64,000 nt of DNA from Tatumella citrea (GTDB lineage: Bacteria > Pseudomonadota > Gammaproteobacteria > Enterobacterales > Enterobacteriaceae): contig NZ_CP015579.1 in NCBI RefSeq assembly GCF_002163585.1, forward strand, positions 1,736,001 to 1,800,000. Direction: 5' to 3'. The first letter of the stretch is position 1; the number at the start of each line of letters is the position of its first letter. The notes below the pieces were generated by a model. The model did not search any database, had not been told where the DNA came from, and saw only the letters and a program-made list of their open reading frames with translations. Below, in pieces: positions 42,401 to 51,628 of this stretch. The translations under genes were made by a program, and so were the position numbers.

Positions 42401-42997
42401 CAGCACTCTCCAGAATTCATTGTTATTCCCGGAAACGGGCACGTAATACTTACGCCAGCGAATAAACGGGTATCACCCGGTATATAACTGGCAGAAAGAA
42501 TGCAGTTATCCGATATTGCGGGAATTAATGGTTAAGAATACCCTGCCAGGTCATTTCCCCGAATAACCAGTGCTTCACAATACAATTACATTAATAGGGT
42601 TTATCAGGAAAACAATGAAGCAGGTGATGCCTTTCCTTTTTACAGGATCTGGCTATACCTGCAAAGCTTTATCAGACATTCCTATGGCAAAAAAGGGCGT
42701 TTAACCCTCATTTTAATATGTGCCATTACTTAATATTCATTAGGAATCATAGGTATGTATTTTTACTGCAGGCAGGAAATGAACAGAAACAGCCTATACA
42801 CACTATGCCTTACCACTCATCATTCATATTTCCTATATGACAACCCTATGGAAATATCAGATGCTAAGTTTAATCGCAGCACCGTAGTAAAAGACGGTGC
42901 CTGTCAGATTATTTTATGAAATAACATGATAAATGTTCTGTGCGCTAACGGCACCCGGTTGAATAAGGGTTTTCATCTATTCGGAGATGTTGGTTCT
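42401..42997. promoter_or_regulatory. 597-bp divergent control region of the island (importer/LysR)
   Basis: No gene is supported here. The spacer is AT-rich and holds several CCTATG or CATAGG words: CCTATGG at 42681, CATAGG at 42748, TCCTATA at 42831 and CCCTATGG at 42844. A perfect inverted repeat ATTTCC-N16-GGAAAT spans 42828-42855. This is the most likely LysR binding zone for importer control. Confidence 0.6.
42828..42855. promoter_or_regulatory. Candidate LysR operator of the island
   Basis: ATTTCC (42828-42833) and GGAAAT (42850-42855) form a perfect inverted repeat that encloses TATA and CCCTATGG words. A related CCCTATAGGG-GAAT occurs upstream of the other island operon at 46001. 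Confidence 0.5.
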
Positions 42998-43921
42998 ATG
43001 ACTTTACAGCAACTGCAATATTTTCTTTCTGCCGTAGAGTACGGCACATTATCGAAAGCAGCAGAGCATCTCAATATTGCTCAGCCTTCATTATCTGATC
43101 AGATTCTGCGACTCGAAAACTCTTTAGGAACACATCTGTTTATTCGTACTAACCGTAAACTGATTCTGACTGAGGCGGGGCATTGTCTGCTGCCACATGC
43201 CAGAATTTCGGTGAATGCGGCTCAGGAAGCGCACAATGTGGTGCAGTCGGTACGAAAGTTAAAAGGCGGAGCCGTTAGTTTTGGGACTTTTGGTAGCTCT
43301 TATCTCTATTTTCTGACAGACCTGATTGAAGAATTTCACCAGGCGTTCCCTGATGTAAAACTTAAAGTTGCCGGTCTTAATTCCAGTGAAGTGGCGGATG
43401 CTGTGATGGATGGCCAAATAGAGGCCGGATTAGTAATGTTACCGGTGAATAATAAAAGCTTAATTGCCAGTGAACCGGTCTGGTCGTCACAGGTCGGTTA
43501 TATCAGTGCCAGTGAAAAACGCCTGGAAGGGGAGAAAACTATTGAAGCACTGCTGGATGCTCCGCTTATTCTGAGTGAAGTTAAATGGCGAAATACTGAT
43601 CCCATCAGAAAACTACTGGCAAAACGTGCCAGCAGTATCGGTAAACAGCTCGAACCTATTATTGAAGTTGAATATCAGCAGACCGCATTTGAACTTGCCG
43701 CCAGAGGAATAGGCGATGTCATTGCCACCCGGCCTATAATGCATCAGTTAGGCTACGAAAAGAAATTAAAATGGGTGCCAATAACACCACCGGTGTATGA
43801 AGTATTTGGCTTTATTTATCGCTCAGATACTGCAATATCCAGCGGTACCCGGGAAATAATATCCATGATGAGAAAATACCTGGCAAAAATACAGTCTATT
43901 TACGATCATATTGAACAGTAA
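42998..43921 (+). CDS. LysR-family regulator of the catabolic island
   Basis: A 307-residue LysR-type regulator. The N-terminus MTLQQLQYFLSAVEYGTLSK leads into the HTH (AAEHLNIAQPSLSDQILRLE), followed by the effector domain. I chose the ATG at 42998 because the family opens with this word; the extended frame from 42926 adds 24 unsupported residues. It is divergent from the importer operon and convergent with the last gene of the second island operon, placing it at the centre. It probably senses the imported compound or a pathway intermediate. Confidence 0.9.
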   Translation: MTLQQLQYFLSAVEYGTLSKAAEHLNIAQPSLSDQILRLENSLGTHLFIRTNRKLILTEAGHCLLPHARISVNAAQEAHNVVQSVRKLKGGAVSFGTFGSSYLYFLTDLIEEFHQAFPDVKLKVAGLNSSEVADAVMDGQIEAGLVMLPVNNKSLIASEPVWSSQVGYISASEKRLEGEKTIEALLDAPLILSEVKWRNTDPIRKLLAKRASSIGKQLEPIIEVEYQQTAFELAARGIGDVIATRPIMHQLGYEKKLKWVPITPPVYEVFGFIYRSDTAISSGTREIISMMRKYLAKIQSIYDHIEQ

Positions 43922-43937
43922 TATGTCGACTGACTGA

Positions 43938-44678
43938 CTAGATAATATATCCGTTCGCCAGCCATCCACCGTCAACCGGTAATATATGTCCGGTAATCAT
44001 TGCCGCCTGATCACTGGAAAGAAAATAACAGGCATTCGCTACTTCTTCAGGCTCAGCCAGCCTGCCTAACGGGGTTCTGGCTTCGACACCACGCAGATTA
44101 TACTGGCCTTGTTCGATGAGTGACTGCACCATCCGGCTGCGGATACCGGTCGGGGCCACAGCATTCACCCGGATACCATATCTGCCCCATTCAACGGACA
44201 GACTCTCGGTGAGCGTATGCAATGCTCCCTTCGAGGCGCAGTATGCGGCCCTTTGTGGCGCTCCGGACTCTCCATATACAGAACTGATAAAAGTAATACT
44301 CCCACCGCCGTGGGTGGCCATTTGCCTGCCTGCGGCCTGAGCGACGAGAAAACTCCCTAACACATTGACCTCCAGAATATGACTGAAAGTCTGTGCACTG
44401 ACCTCAAGAGAAGGGCCAACAACATTAATTCCCGCGCAGGAGATTGCGCAATCGATGCCGCCAAAAGCATCACACATTCTCTGTATTGCATGCTCAATAT
44501 CTTCACTTCGGGTCACGGAACCCGTGACCCCGATAGCCGCGGGCCCTGTAGATTCAAGCGCGCTCTGTATCGAGGCTTCACTCTGGCTAAGCAGGCAGAC
44601 CTGGTCTCCGGCATTAAGATAACGTCTGGCAATCTCCAGCCCAAGTCCGCTGGCCCCGGTCACAAGCACTCTTTTCAT
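43938..44678 (-). CDS. Short-chain dehydrogenase/reductase (second island SDR)
   Basis: A 246-residue SDR with TGASGLGL near the N-terminus, a Ser pair (132-133), and Tyr146-Lys150 in YCASK. The C-terminal MITGHILPVDGGW is the usual cofactor and tetramer segment. The ATG at 44678 is chosen because MKRVLVTGASG is the natural opening; a TTG three codons earlier is too close to AGGAG. It is last in a three-gene operon with the His/Cys-rich paralogue and the flavodoxin-fold reductase. Substrate unknown. Confidence 0.88.
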   Translation of the reverse strand: MKRVLVTGASGLGLEIARRYLNAGDQVCLLSQSEASIQSALESTGPAAIGVTGSVTRSEDIEHAIQRMCDAFGGIDCAISCAGINVVGPSLEVSAQTFSHILEVNVLGSFLVAQAAGRQMATHGGGSITFISSVYGESGAPQRAAYCASKGALHTLTESLSVEWGRYGIRVNAVAPTGIRSRMVQSLIEQGQYNLRGVEARTPLGRLAEPEEVANACYFLSSDQAAMITGHILPVDGGWLANGYII

Positions 44679-44703
44679 TTCCGCCAATACTCCTGTCTGT
44701 AGT

Positions 44704-45240
44704 TTACTGGTGTTCCGGCGCCGAAAAATAGAGTGACTCGATCACCGATAACTGACTTACGGGTTCCGCTTCATAGACTTCACAGAGCCGGGTTGAAGCC
44801 GATTCCACGCTAATTGCCCACTGTCCGGGTTGCGGGTTAAGCAGGCAGTCAGGGAAATGCATATGATGGTGCCAGGCGTGATGGTGATTATGAAGCTGCT
44901 GAACTACAGCCACTGCACTGCTGTCTGCCTCTGATGACTCATGGCAATCGCAGGAAGCGTCCAGAATATCGTCACCATGCAGCAGTTTTACCAGGACTTT
45001 ATCTGCTTCAGGAAATGCTGCGGACTTGCCAAGATATGCAACTCCGTGGGTGTTATCTTCGACCACCATACAGAACAGATCGCCATACGGATTGTACTGA
45101 CAGCCTGGTGACAGCACATGAATATGCCAGTTGCACTGGCTGTTGTGCAGGTGCCGGCCAATGTCGACACAGCTTTCTGCAGGGACAATGCTGTATTCAA
45201 TTCCGCCAACATTGATTGTTTCCAGAATCGTGATTTCCAT
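44704..45240 (-). CDS. Unrecognised His/Cys-rich protein, island paralogue B
   Basis: A 178-residue soluble protein of unknown family, paralogous to the one at 35229. It keeps WHxH (38-41), SPGC (44-47), NPYGDL (50-55), VVEDN (59-63), FPEADK (76-81), LLHGDDIL (86-93), WHHHM (123-127), FPDCL (129-133) and VES (145-147). It has extra His and Cys not found in paralogue A (CDCH near residue 97; HNHHHAWHHHMH, 117-128), compatible with metal binding. It lies 20 bp after the quinone-reductase-like gene and 25 bp before the second SDR. Each island operon carries one copy, which suggests two related but distinct steps. Confidence 0.75.
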   Translation of the reverse strand: MEITILETINVGGIEYSIVPAESCVDIGRHLHNSQCNWHIHVLSPGCQYNPYGDLFCMVVEDNTHGVAYLGKSAAFPEADKVLVKLLHGDDILDASCDCHESSEADSSAVAVVQQLHNHHHAWHHHMHFPDCLLNPQPGQWAISVESASTRLCEVYEAEPVSQLSVIESLYFSAPEHQ

Positions 45241-45260
45241 AAATGTCTCCTCACAGAAAA

Positions 45261-45794
45261 TTAATTTCTAAGAAATTCCATATATTGCCGGGTGTTCAAT
45301 GCGATTTTGTCCTGATATTCAGGATCATCAGCATCGTCCTGAGTGCCGTAAAACGCGTGGAATCCGTCGTAGTGCGCATCAATAAACTTGCATACGCATT
45401 CAAAAGGGAGCAGCAGCCCGGCCAGAGTGCAGGCCATCCGGCCCTGAACTGAATAGGACTGTTCCCTCATCCCGGCGGATACCGCCAGACGGACTCGTTT
45501 ACCGCGCATTGCTGTCCCGCCACCAAATGCCCAGCCTCTGCGGATAACATCATCCTGCCATTGTTTGAGGAGAGGGGGAGTACTGAACCAGAAGCAGGGA
45601 AACTGGATAATCAGCTCATCGTGATTTTCGATCAGTTGCTGCTCACTGAGGATATCGATATTGCCATCGGGGTAGGCTGTGCAGATATTATGCAGCGTAT
45701 AATTTTCAGGTTGTTTAGCTGCTTCGGCCATCCATTGTTTATGCACTACCGATTCATCGGGTCGGGGGTGCGCAATCAGAATTAATTTTTTCAT
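45261..45794 (-). CDS. Flavodoxin-fold NAD(P)H oxidoreductase (KefF/YwrO-like)
   Basis: A 177-residue Flavodoxin_2-family protein. It begins with LILIAHPRPDESVVHK, has the FMN-contacting QFPCFWFSTPPLLKQW segment (about residues 69-84), and a GGGTAMRGKRVRLAVSAG loop. Family members reduce quinones or similar electrophiles by two electrons. It is first in the second island operon, with the palindromic CCCTATAGGG upstream. It could supply reduced flavin or remove quinones formed by the island monooxygenase; that is inference. Confidence 0.86.
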   Translation of the reverse strand: MKKLILIAHPRPDESVVHKQWMAEAAKQPENYTLHNICTAYPDGNIDILSEQQLIENHDELIIQFPCFWFSTPPLLKQWQDDVIRRGWAFGGGTAMRGKRVRLAVSAGMREQSYSVQGRMACTLAGLLLPFECVCKFIDAHYDGFHAFYGTQDDADDPEYQDKIALNTRQYMEFLRN

Positions 45795-46000
45795 CTGACA
45801 CCTTAGTTAAATTGCAGTTAAACTCTGTGCTCTGTGAAACAGGAATGCTGACCCCGGTCGTTTCAGGCCGGTATATTTACTGTGTAATGGCCCGCGGTTC
45901 GGTTGTGCTGAAAGGCATCTTCCTTACCGGAGATAAAGTTATTCTGCACATTCATGCCAAAAGGATGAATAACCGATGCGCTATAGCGAAGATAGGTTGT

Positions 46001-46010
46001 CCCTATAGGG
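46001..46010. promoter_or_regulatory. CCCTATAGGG palindrome upstream of the second island operon
   Basis: A perfect 10-bp palindrome in the context TTGT-CCCTATAGGG-GAAT, about 207 bp upstream of the flavodoxin-fold gene. It resembles ACCCTATGG-AAAT in the importer/LysR spacer, suggesting one shared regulator. Confidence 0.45.
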
Positions 46011-46126
46011 GAATGCAGACTCAGCAATAATTCAGAGAGATATCCAACCGCAATCAACGGTGATCTGGTGTGGGGCTATGGTGAGTCCGCGACTGAGGAA
46101 CGATGAAAAATATGTGGCAGGAAGTG

Positions 46127-46153
46127 TTCAGCCCGGCGGGGTTCCGGGCTGAA
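46127..46153 (-). terminator. Terminator hairpin of chaA
   Basis: TTCAGCCCGG (46127-46136) pairs perfectly with CCGGGCTGAA (46144-46153) around a 7-nt loop, 8 bp after the chaA stop. The U-run is weak. Confidence 0.65.
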
Positions 46154-46160
46154 ATCGGTT

Positions 46161-47252
46161 TTACAGCATGATAGTAATCAGATAGCCGACAAACAATGCC
46201 AGGTGTGCCGCGCCATTGAGTACATTGGTACGGCCGGTTGAGAAGGAGATTTGGCACAGTAATAACACGCTGCCCATGATCACCATCTGAGGCGCTTCCA
46301 GCCCGAAAATAAGTGGCTGTCCGGTAAAGACCGCAATCAGTGTTACCACCGGGACAGTTAATGAAATCGTCGCCAGTACTGAGCCAAAGAACAGATTCAT
46401 TGCCCGTTGGACCTGGTTGGCCAGCACCGCCTTTATCGCACCTAACCCTTCAGGGGATAAAATTAACAGCGCAATCAGGAAACCAGTAAACTGCTCTGGT
46501 GCATTCAGGTCTCCCAGCAATTGTTCCAGCACCGGGGCATTCATTTTGGTCACGCTGATAACTGCCAGCAGGTGAATGATCAGCCAGACGGCATGCCAGC
46601 CACTACTGTGGGCCGAAGGCTTACCATGATGCGGGTCACCGTCATCGCTTTCATCCTCGTGCTCGTAGATAAACAGACTCTGATGGGTTTTGGTCTGAAT
46701 AAGCAGAAATACCCCATACATGGCAGCAGAGACCGCGGCGATTAACAATGCCTGCCCGGTGGTAAAATTGCCGCCGGGTAATGCATCCGGGAACACCAGA
46801 ACCAGAATCGCTAACGGGAAAATAGCAATCAGATATTGTTTGACCCCAGCCAGGTTGACGTACTGAGTGGCAAATTTTCGGCCTCCCAGCAGCAAGGCAA
46901 AACCGACCAGACCGCCGGTCACAATCATAATGATCGAATACAGGGTGTCACGCATAAGTCCGGGGGTGGCGTTGCCGGTGGCCATCAGCGCAGAAATCAG
47001 GCTGACTTCCAGAATCACTACCGACAGTGTCAGTATCAGTGATCCGAAGGGCTCACCCAACCGGTGAGCCAACACATCGGCATGGCGTACGACACTGAAC
47101 GCACTGCACAAAATGGCGACCAGCGTAAGAATATTAATGGCAATAACGACGGGCATTGAGGTCTGATGGCTGAAAAACCATAAGACGATCAGAGCAACGA
47201 TCGGGAAAATGAGCGAGTATTCCGTATGACGGGTTTTTTCATGCGCTGGCAT
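46161..47252 (-). CDS. chaA: Ca2+/Na+(K+):H+ antiporter ChaA
   Basis: A 363-residue inner-membrane cation/proton antiporter of the CaCA family with about eleven hydrophobic helices. Both alpha-repeat segments appear: SVVILEVSLISALM near residue 100 and ILSPEGLGAIKAVLANQVQRAMN near residue 265. A cytoplasmic loop rich in acidic and His residues (EHEDESDDGDPHHG, about 196-209) is typical of ChaA. In E. coli the gene is followed by chaB and chaC; here chaB is absent and chaC is divergent. Confidence 0.94.
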   Translation of the reverse strand: MPAHEKTRHTEYSLIFPIVALIVLWFFSHQTSMPVVIAINILTLVAILCSAFSVVRHADVLAHRLGEPFGSLILTLSVVILEVSLISALMATGNATPGLMRDTLYSIIMIVTGGLVGFALLLGGRKFATQYVNLAGVKQYLIAIFPLAILVLVFPDALPGGNFTTGQALLIAAVSAAMYGVFLLIQTKTHQSLFIYEHEDESDDGDPHHGKPSAHSSGWHAVWLIIHLLAVISVTKMNAPVLEQLLGDLNAPEQFTGFLIALLILSPEGLGAIKAVLANQVQRAMNLFFGSVLATISLTVPVVTLIAVFTGQPLIFGLEAPQMVIMGSVLLLCQISFSTGRTNVLNGAAHLALFVGYLITIML

Positions 47253-47735
47253 TCTGCTTCCTCACGCGTTATATAATGGGCTGCTTGCGGTTTTGTTCTG
47301 CCTCAGGATAGAGATACACAATACAGTTGACACTGTATCATTAAATTCTGATTTTGATACATTTATTTACTTTCATTTACCACAGAATTGTAATGCCGTT
47401 AATTAAGCATCTTCCCACCTATCACTCTGTTTTATTGTGATTTTCATGATTCATTTATGCTAACAATCCTGGCGTTGTCGTGGCGTTATCGTTATTTATC
47501 ATGCAATTTTAACGATGAAATCCTGATTTCTATTGTTTTAACCTATTTGCGATTTTTATCGTTACAGTTCATTGTTTTTCTGAGGGTTATCAGATATTCG
47601 TTTTCGCTGGTCATCGTTGGATGCAGTAAAAGATTATCAATTTTTGGGATTGTGAGGCTCTTCACATAATTAACTGTTTGCTGTAATGATAGCAGTGTTC
47701 ACCATCAGTATTGCTTAGCGGTTGAGGAGGGCGGT
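47253..47735. other. 483-bp AT-rich divergent spacer between chaA and chaC
   Basis: No gene is supported. A 70-codon plus-strand frame (47457-47669) lacks a ribosome binding site and reads as low-complexity hydrophobic residues. Words of the TATCGTTA type recur (around 47487, 47557 and 47610). It presumably carries both promoters. Confidence 0.45.
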
Positions 47736-48404
47736 GTGCTGACACGGGATTTTTTAATTAATGCGGACTGCCAGTCATCGTTTGGCCGAATCGATCATGA
47801 GCTGTTATTAACTCCGGAACAACGTAAGGCAAACCTGACTGAGTTTCTGGCGTTACTGCCCGCAGGCTTACCTGTCTGGGTGTTTGGCTATGGCTCACTG
47901 ATGTGGAACCCTGCGCTTGATTACAGCGATGTACAGCCGGCGATCCTCGATGGCTGGCATCGGGCATTTTGCATTCGTCTGGTAGCGGGGCGCGGTACGG
48001 AGTGTCGGCCTGGCAGGATGCTGGCATTGCAGGCGGGTGGTAAAACCCGCGGGCTGGTCTTTCGTCTGAGCGAAGCTAATAAAGCTGAAGAGCTTGAGTT
48101 GCTGTGGAAAAGAGAAATGCTCACCGGCTGTTACTGCCCTCGCTGGCAACAGGTGACTCTGGACTGCGGGCAACAGATCATTGCACTGGTATTCACCATT
48201 AATACGCTACATCCGTTATTTGAAGCCGATGAATGCCCGACAGTAGTCGCTCCTCTGATTGCTGCGGCTCAGGGGCCGCTCGGGTCTAATGCTCAGTATT
48301 TGTTCGAACTGGTCAAAAGCCTGGCCGCGCTGGGCGAACAGGATGAAAAACTGCTGTCACTGGCAAGCCAGGTCAGACAACTACAACAATCGCCTCAGAA
48401 GTAA
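47736..48404 (+). CDS. chaC: Glutathione-specific gamma-glutamylcyclotransferase ChaC
   Basis: Cleaves glutathione to 5-oxoproline and Cys-Gly in the cytosol. The 222-residue protein has the family substrate loop VFGYGSLMW (residues 49-57) and the catalytic Glu in LLWKREM (about residue 127). GTG at 47736 is preceded by GAGGAGG. It is divergent from chaA; E. coli has them in the same operon. Confidence 0.93.
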   Translation: MLTRDFLINADCQSSFGRIDHELLLTPEQRKANLTEFLALLPAGLPVWVFGYGSLMWNPALDYSDVQPAILDGWHRAFCIRLVAGRGTECRPGRMLALQAGGKTRGLVFRLSEANKAEELELLWKREMLTGCYCPRWQQVTLDCGQQIIALVFTINTLHPLFEADECPTVVAPLIAAAQGPLGSNAQYLFELVKSLAALGEQDEKLLSLASQVRQLQQSPQK

Positions 48405-48584
48405 TCTGTTGATCTCTGATGTGATTTGTCCCATCCATTAACATACATTTAGTGAATACTTCTGCTATCGTCACCTGGTCTGCGATTTAGTTCCGGACAT
48501 GCTATACTGAGTGACACGTGTTTCCATTTAACTACAGGCCCCTGACGTCGTATAAAATTGCACTGAAACGGTTAAACTGAACTT

Positions 48585-50012
48585 ATGCCTTTAAACCGCT
48601 CCCGTCTTTACTGTTGTTCTGCGTTGTTGATTTCTGCTTGCTGGTGGCTGCCTTCAGCACTGGCGGATATCACCGACACAATTTCGCAAACTCCGTTCAC
48701 TGATGCCGGGCAGTCTGTTTCTGATGACAGTGAATTGCCTGATCTTGGCAGTTCTGCCAGTCAGAGTAATTTCTCCCAGCAGTTAGCAGAGATAGCGAAA
48801 TCTATCGCAGAACAAAACGACACCGATACCGACACCAGCCTCGGGCACAGCGCCGGTTTATGGGCATTCAACCACTTCCGGGATAAATTATCCGATAAAC
48901 TCAATCAGGAAAGTCAGAGCCTGCTGTCACCTTATGGCAGGGCTAACGTTAACCTGGATGTGGATGTCGATGGCAATTTCGACGGAACTTCAGCCAGGCT
49001 CCTGAGCCCACTGGAAGATAATAAGCGTTATCTGTTATTCAGCCAGGTAGGTATCAGTCGTAGCGTTCCCGGCACCACCGGCAGCTTTGGTCTGGGACAA
49101 CGCTGGAATGCCGGTAGCTGGATGTTCGGTTATAACTCGTTTCTTGACCATCTGTTTGAACAGCATCTGGACCGTGCTTCCTTTGGTACTGAAGCGTGGG
49201 GTGATTTTCTGCGTTTTTCCGCCAACTATTATCTGCCGGTCTCCGGCTGGAGAGACAGCGACAGCACGACGATGACGCGGATGGCCCATGGTTATGACAT
49301 TACCAGTCAGGGCTATTTGCCATTTTATCGTCAGCTGGGAGTTACGGTCAGTTGGGAGCAGTACCTGGGTGACAATATTGATGCGTTTAACAGCGGGAAT
49401 TATTACCACAACCCTTCAGCACTCTCACTGGGGTTCACTTATACCCCGATACCGTTAATCACACTCTCTGCCAGCCATAAAACCGGGACCGGGGGTGAAA
49501 GCCAGGATCTGTTTGGTCTGAATTTTAATTACCATTTTGGTGAGTCACTGGCAAAACAACTCTCTCCGGATGAAGTGGCATCTGCTCACTCGCTTCGCGG
49601 CAGCCGTTATGACGCGGTAACCCGCAGCAGTACTCCGGTATTAGCCAGACGAACCAAAACACAGCTCAGCGTGTTCCTGGCAACGCCGCCGTGGCAGTTA
49701 ACCGGCGGGGAAACACTCATGTTAAAATTACAGGTGAGTCCGTCGGGCGATATCCGCAGTGTTCACTGGCTGGGGGATACCCGTGAACTGAGCCTGACAG
49801 CCCCGGCGAATCCTACTGATTTACAGGGCTGGAGTATCATTTTGCCAGCGTGGGATAACGATCCTCAGGCATCGAACGAATACCATCTGGCGGTCACTGT
49901 AGAAAACAGTCAGCACCAGGCCACTTCAAACTGGATCACCCTGAAAATAGACCAGCCGTTTATTCTGCCTGAAATCTCTGATACCCCGCAGTTTGATCTG
50001 ATGGCACCCTGA
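48585..50012 (+). CDS. ychO: YchO inverse autotransporter (intimin/invasin-like outer-membrane protein)
   Basis: A 475-residue outer-membrane protein. The signal peptide ends near SALA-DI (residue 27). An alpha-helical linker and a 12-stranded inverse-autotransporter beta-domain (about residues 90-310) follow, with FGLGQRWNAGSWMFGYNSFLDH-like strands. The C-terminus is a single Ig-like passenger domain (SVFLATPPWQLTGGETL onward). The position after chaC matches E. coli ychO, which is next to narL there. YchO is implicated in adhesion or invasion in pathogenic E. coli. There is no LysM domain. Confidence 0.88.
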   Translation: MPLNRSRLYCCSALLISACWWLPSALADITDTISQTPFTDAGQSVSDDSELPDLGSSASQSNFSQQLAEIAKSIAEQNDTDTDTSLGHSAGLWAFNHFRDKLSDKLNQESQSLLSPYGRANVNLDVDVDGNFDGTSARLLSPLEDNKRYLLFSQVGISRSVPGTTGSFGLGQRWNAGSWMFGYNSFLDHLFEQHLDRASFGTEAWGDFLRFSANYYLPVSGWRDSDSTTMTRMAHGYDITSQGYLPFYRQLGVTVSWEQYLGDNIDAFNSGNYYHNPSALSLGFTYTPIPLITLSASHKTGTGGESQDLFGLNFNYHFGESLAKQLSPDEVASAHSLRGSRYDAVTRSSTPVLARRTKTQLSVFLATPPWQLTGGETLMLKLQVSPSGDIRSVHWLGDTRELSLTAPANPTDLQGWSIILPAWDNDPQASNEYHLAVTVENSQHQATSNWITLKIDQPFILPEISDTPQFDLMAP

Positions 50013-50081
50013 GCTCTGATTCACGGCCTTTAATAACCTCGCCCTGTTTCAGGGCGCGTGTTGCACCATGATGTGACATTA

Positions 50082-50102
50082 AGCACCTTTATGGTGCTTT
50101 TT
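50082..50102 (+). terminator. Rho-independent terminator of ychO
   Basis: AGCACC-TTTAT-GGTGCT followed by TTTTTGTG. A second, weaker hairpin GCCCT-N5-AGGGC lies just upstream at 50041-50055. Confidence 0.8.
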
Positions 50103-50306
50103 GTGTTTGATGAACGGAACAGATTTGTGAGTTATCACAAAAATAAAATATTTATCTGTTTCTGCATAATTGTTCTCTTCTGCACCCTCCCTCGCCAGCC
50201 CACCTTAGAGTGCCATTCACTACTTATGCAAAATAAGTGAATAGTGTAAAGATGTAACCTATTGATTTATTTTGCTATGCATTTTTTTATGCAATATTTT
50301 TCTTGG

Positions 50307-50323
50307 CTGGCACGTTGTCTGCA
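50307..50323 (+). promoter_or_regulatory. Sigma-54 promoter of the ast operon
   Basis: CTGGCACG-N4-CTGCA matches the sigma-54 consensus YTGGCACGNNNNTTGCW with one difference (C for T before TGC). GG at 50309-50310 and GC at 50321-50322 have the required spacing. The astC ATG is 88 bp further on. E. coli astC is likewise transcribed by sigma-54 with NtrC and ArgR. Confidence 0.82.
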
Positions 50324-50371
50324 ATCTACAGTAGCTGCCAGCACTGCTGTGCATGCCTATTTTAAAAATAA

Positions 50372-51627
<1,256 letters not shown>

Positions 51628-51628
<1 letters not shown>

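Larger units (their letters stand above)
45795..46160. promoter_or_regulatory. 366-bp intergenic control region of the second island operon
   Basis: No gene is supported; a plus-strand frame at 45812-46030 lacks a ribosome binding site and overlaps a minus-strand frame. The region holds the CCCTATAGGG palindrome (46001-46010) and, at its right end, the chaA terminator hairpin. Confidence 0.5.

Noticed and set aside
45812..46030. 72-codon plus-strand frame before chaA
   Set aside because: No ribosome binding site and overlapping opposite frame; better explained as promoter region.
47457..47669. 70-codon hydrophobic frame between chaA and chaC
   Set aside because: AT-rich random-looking composition, no ribosome binding site.
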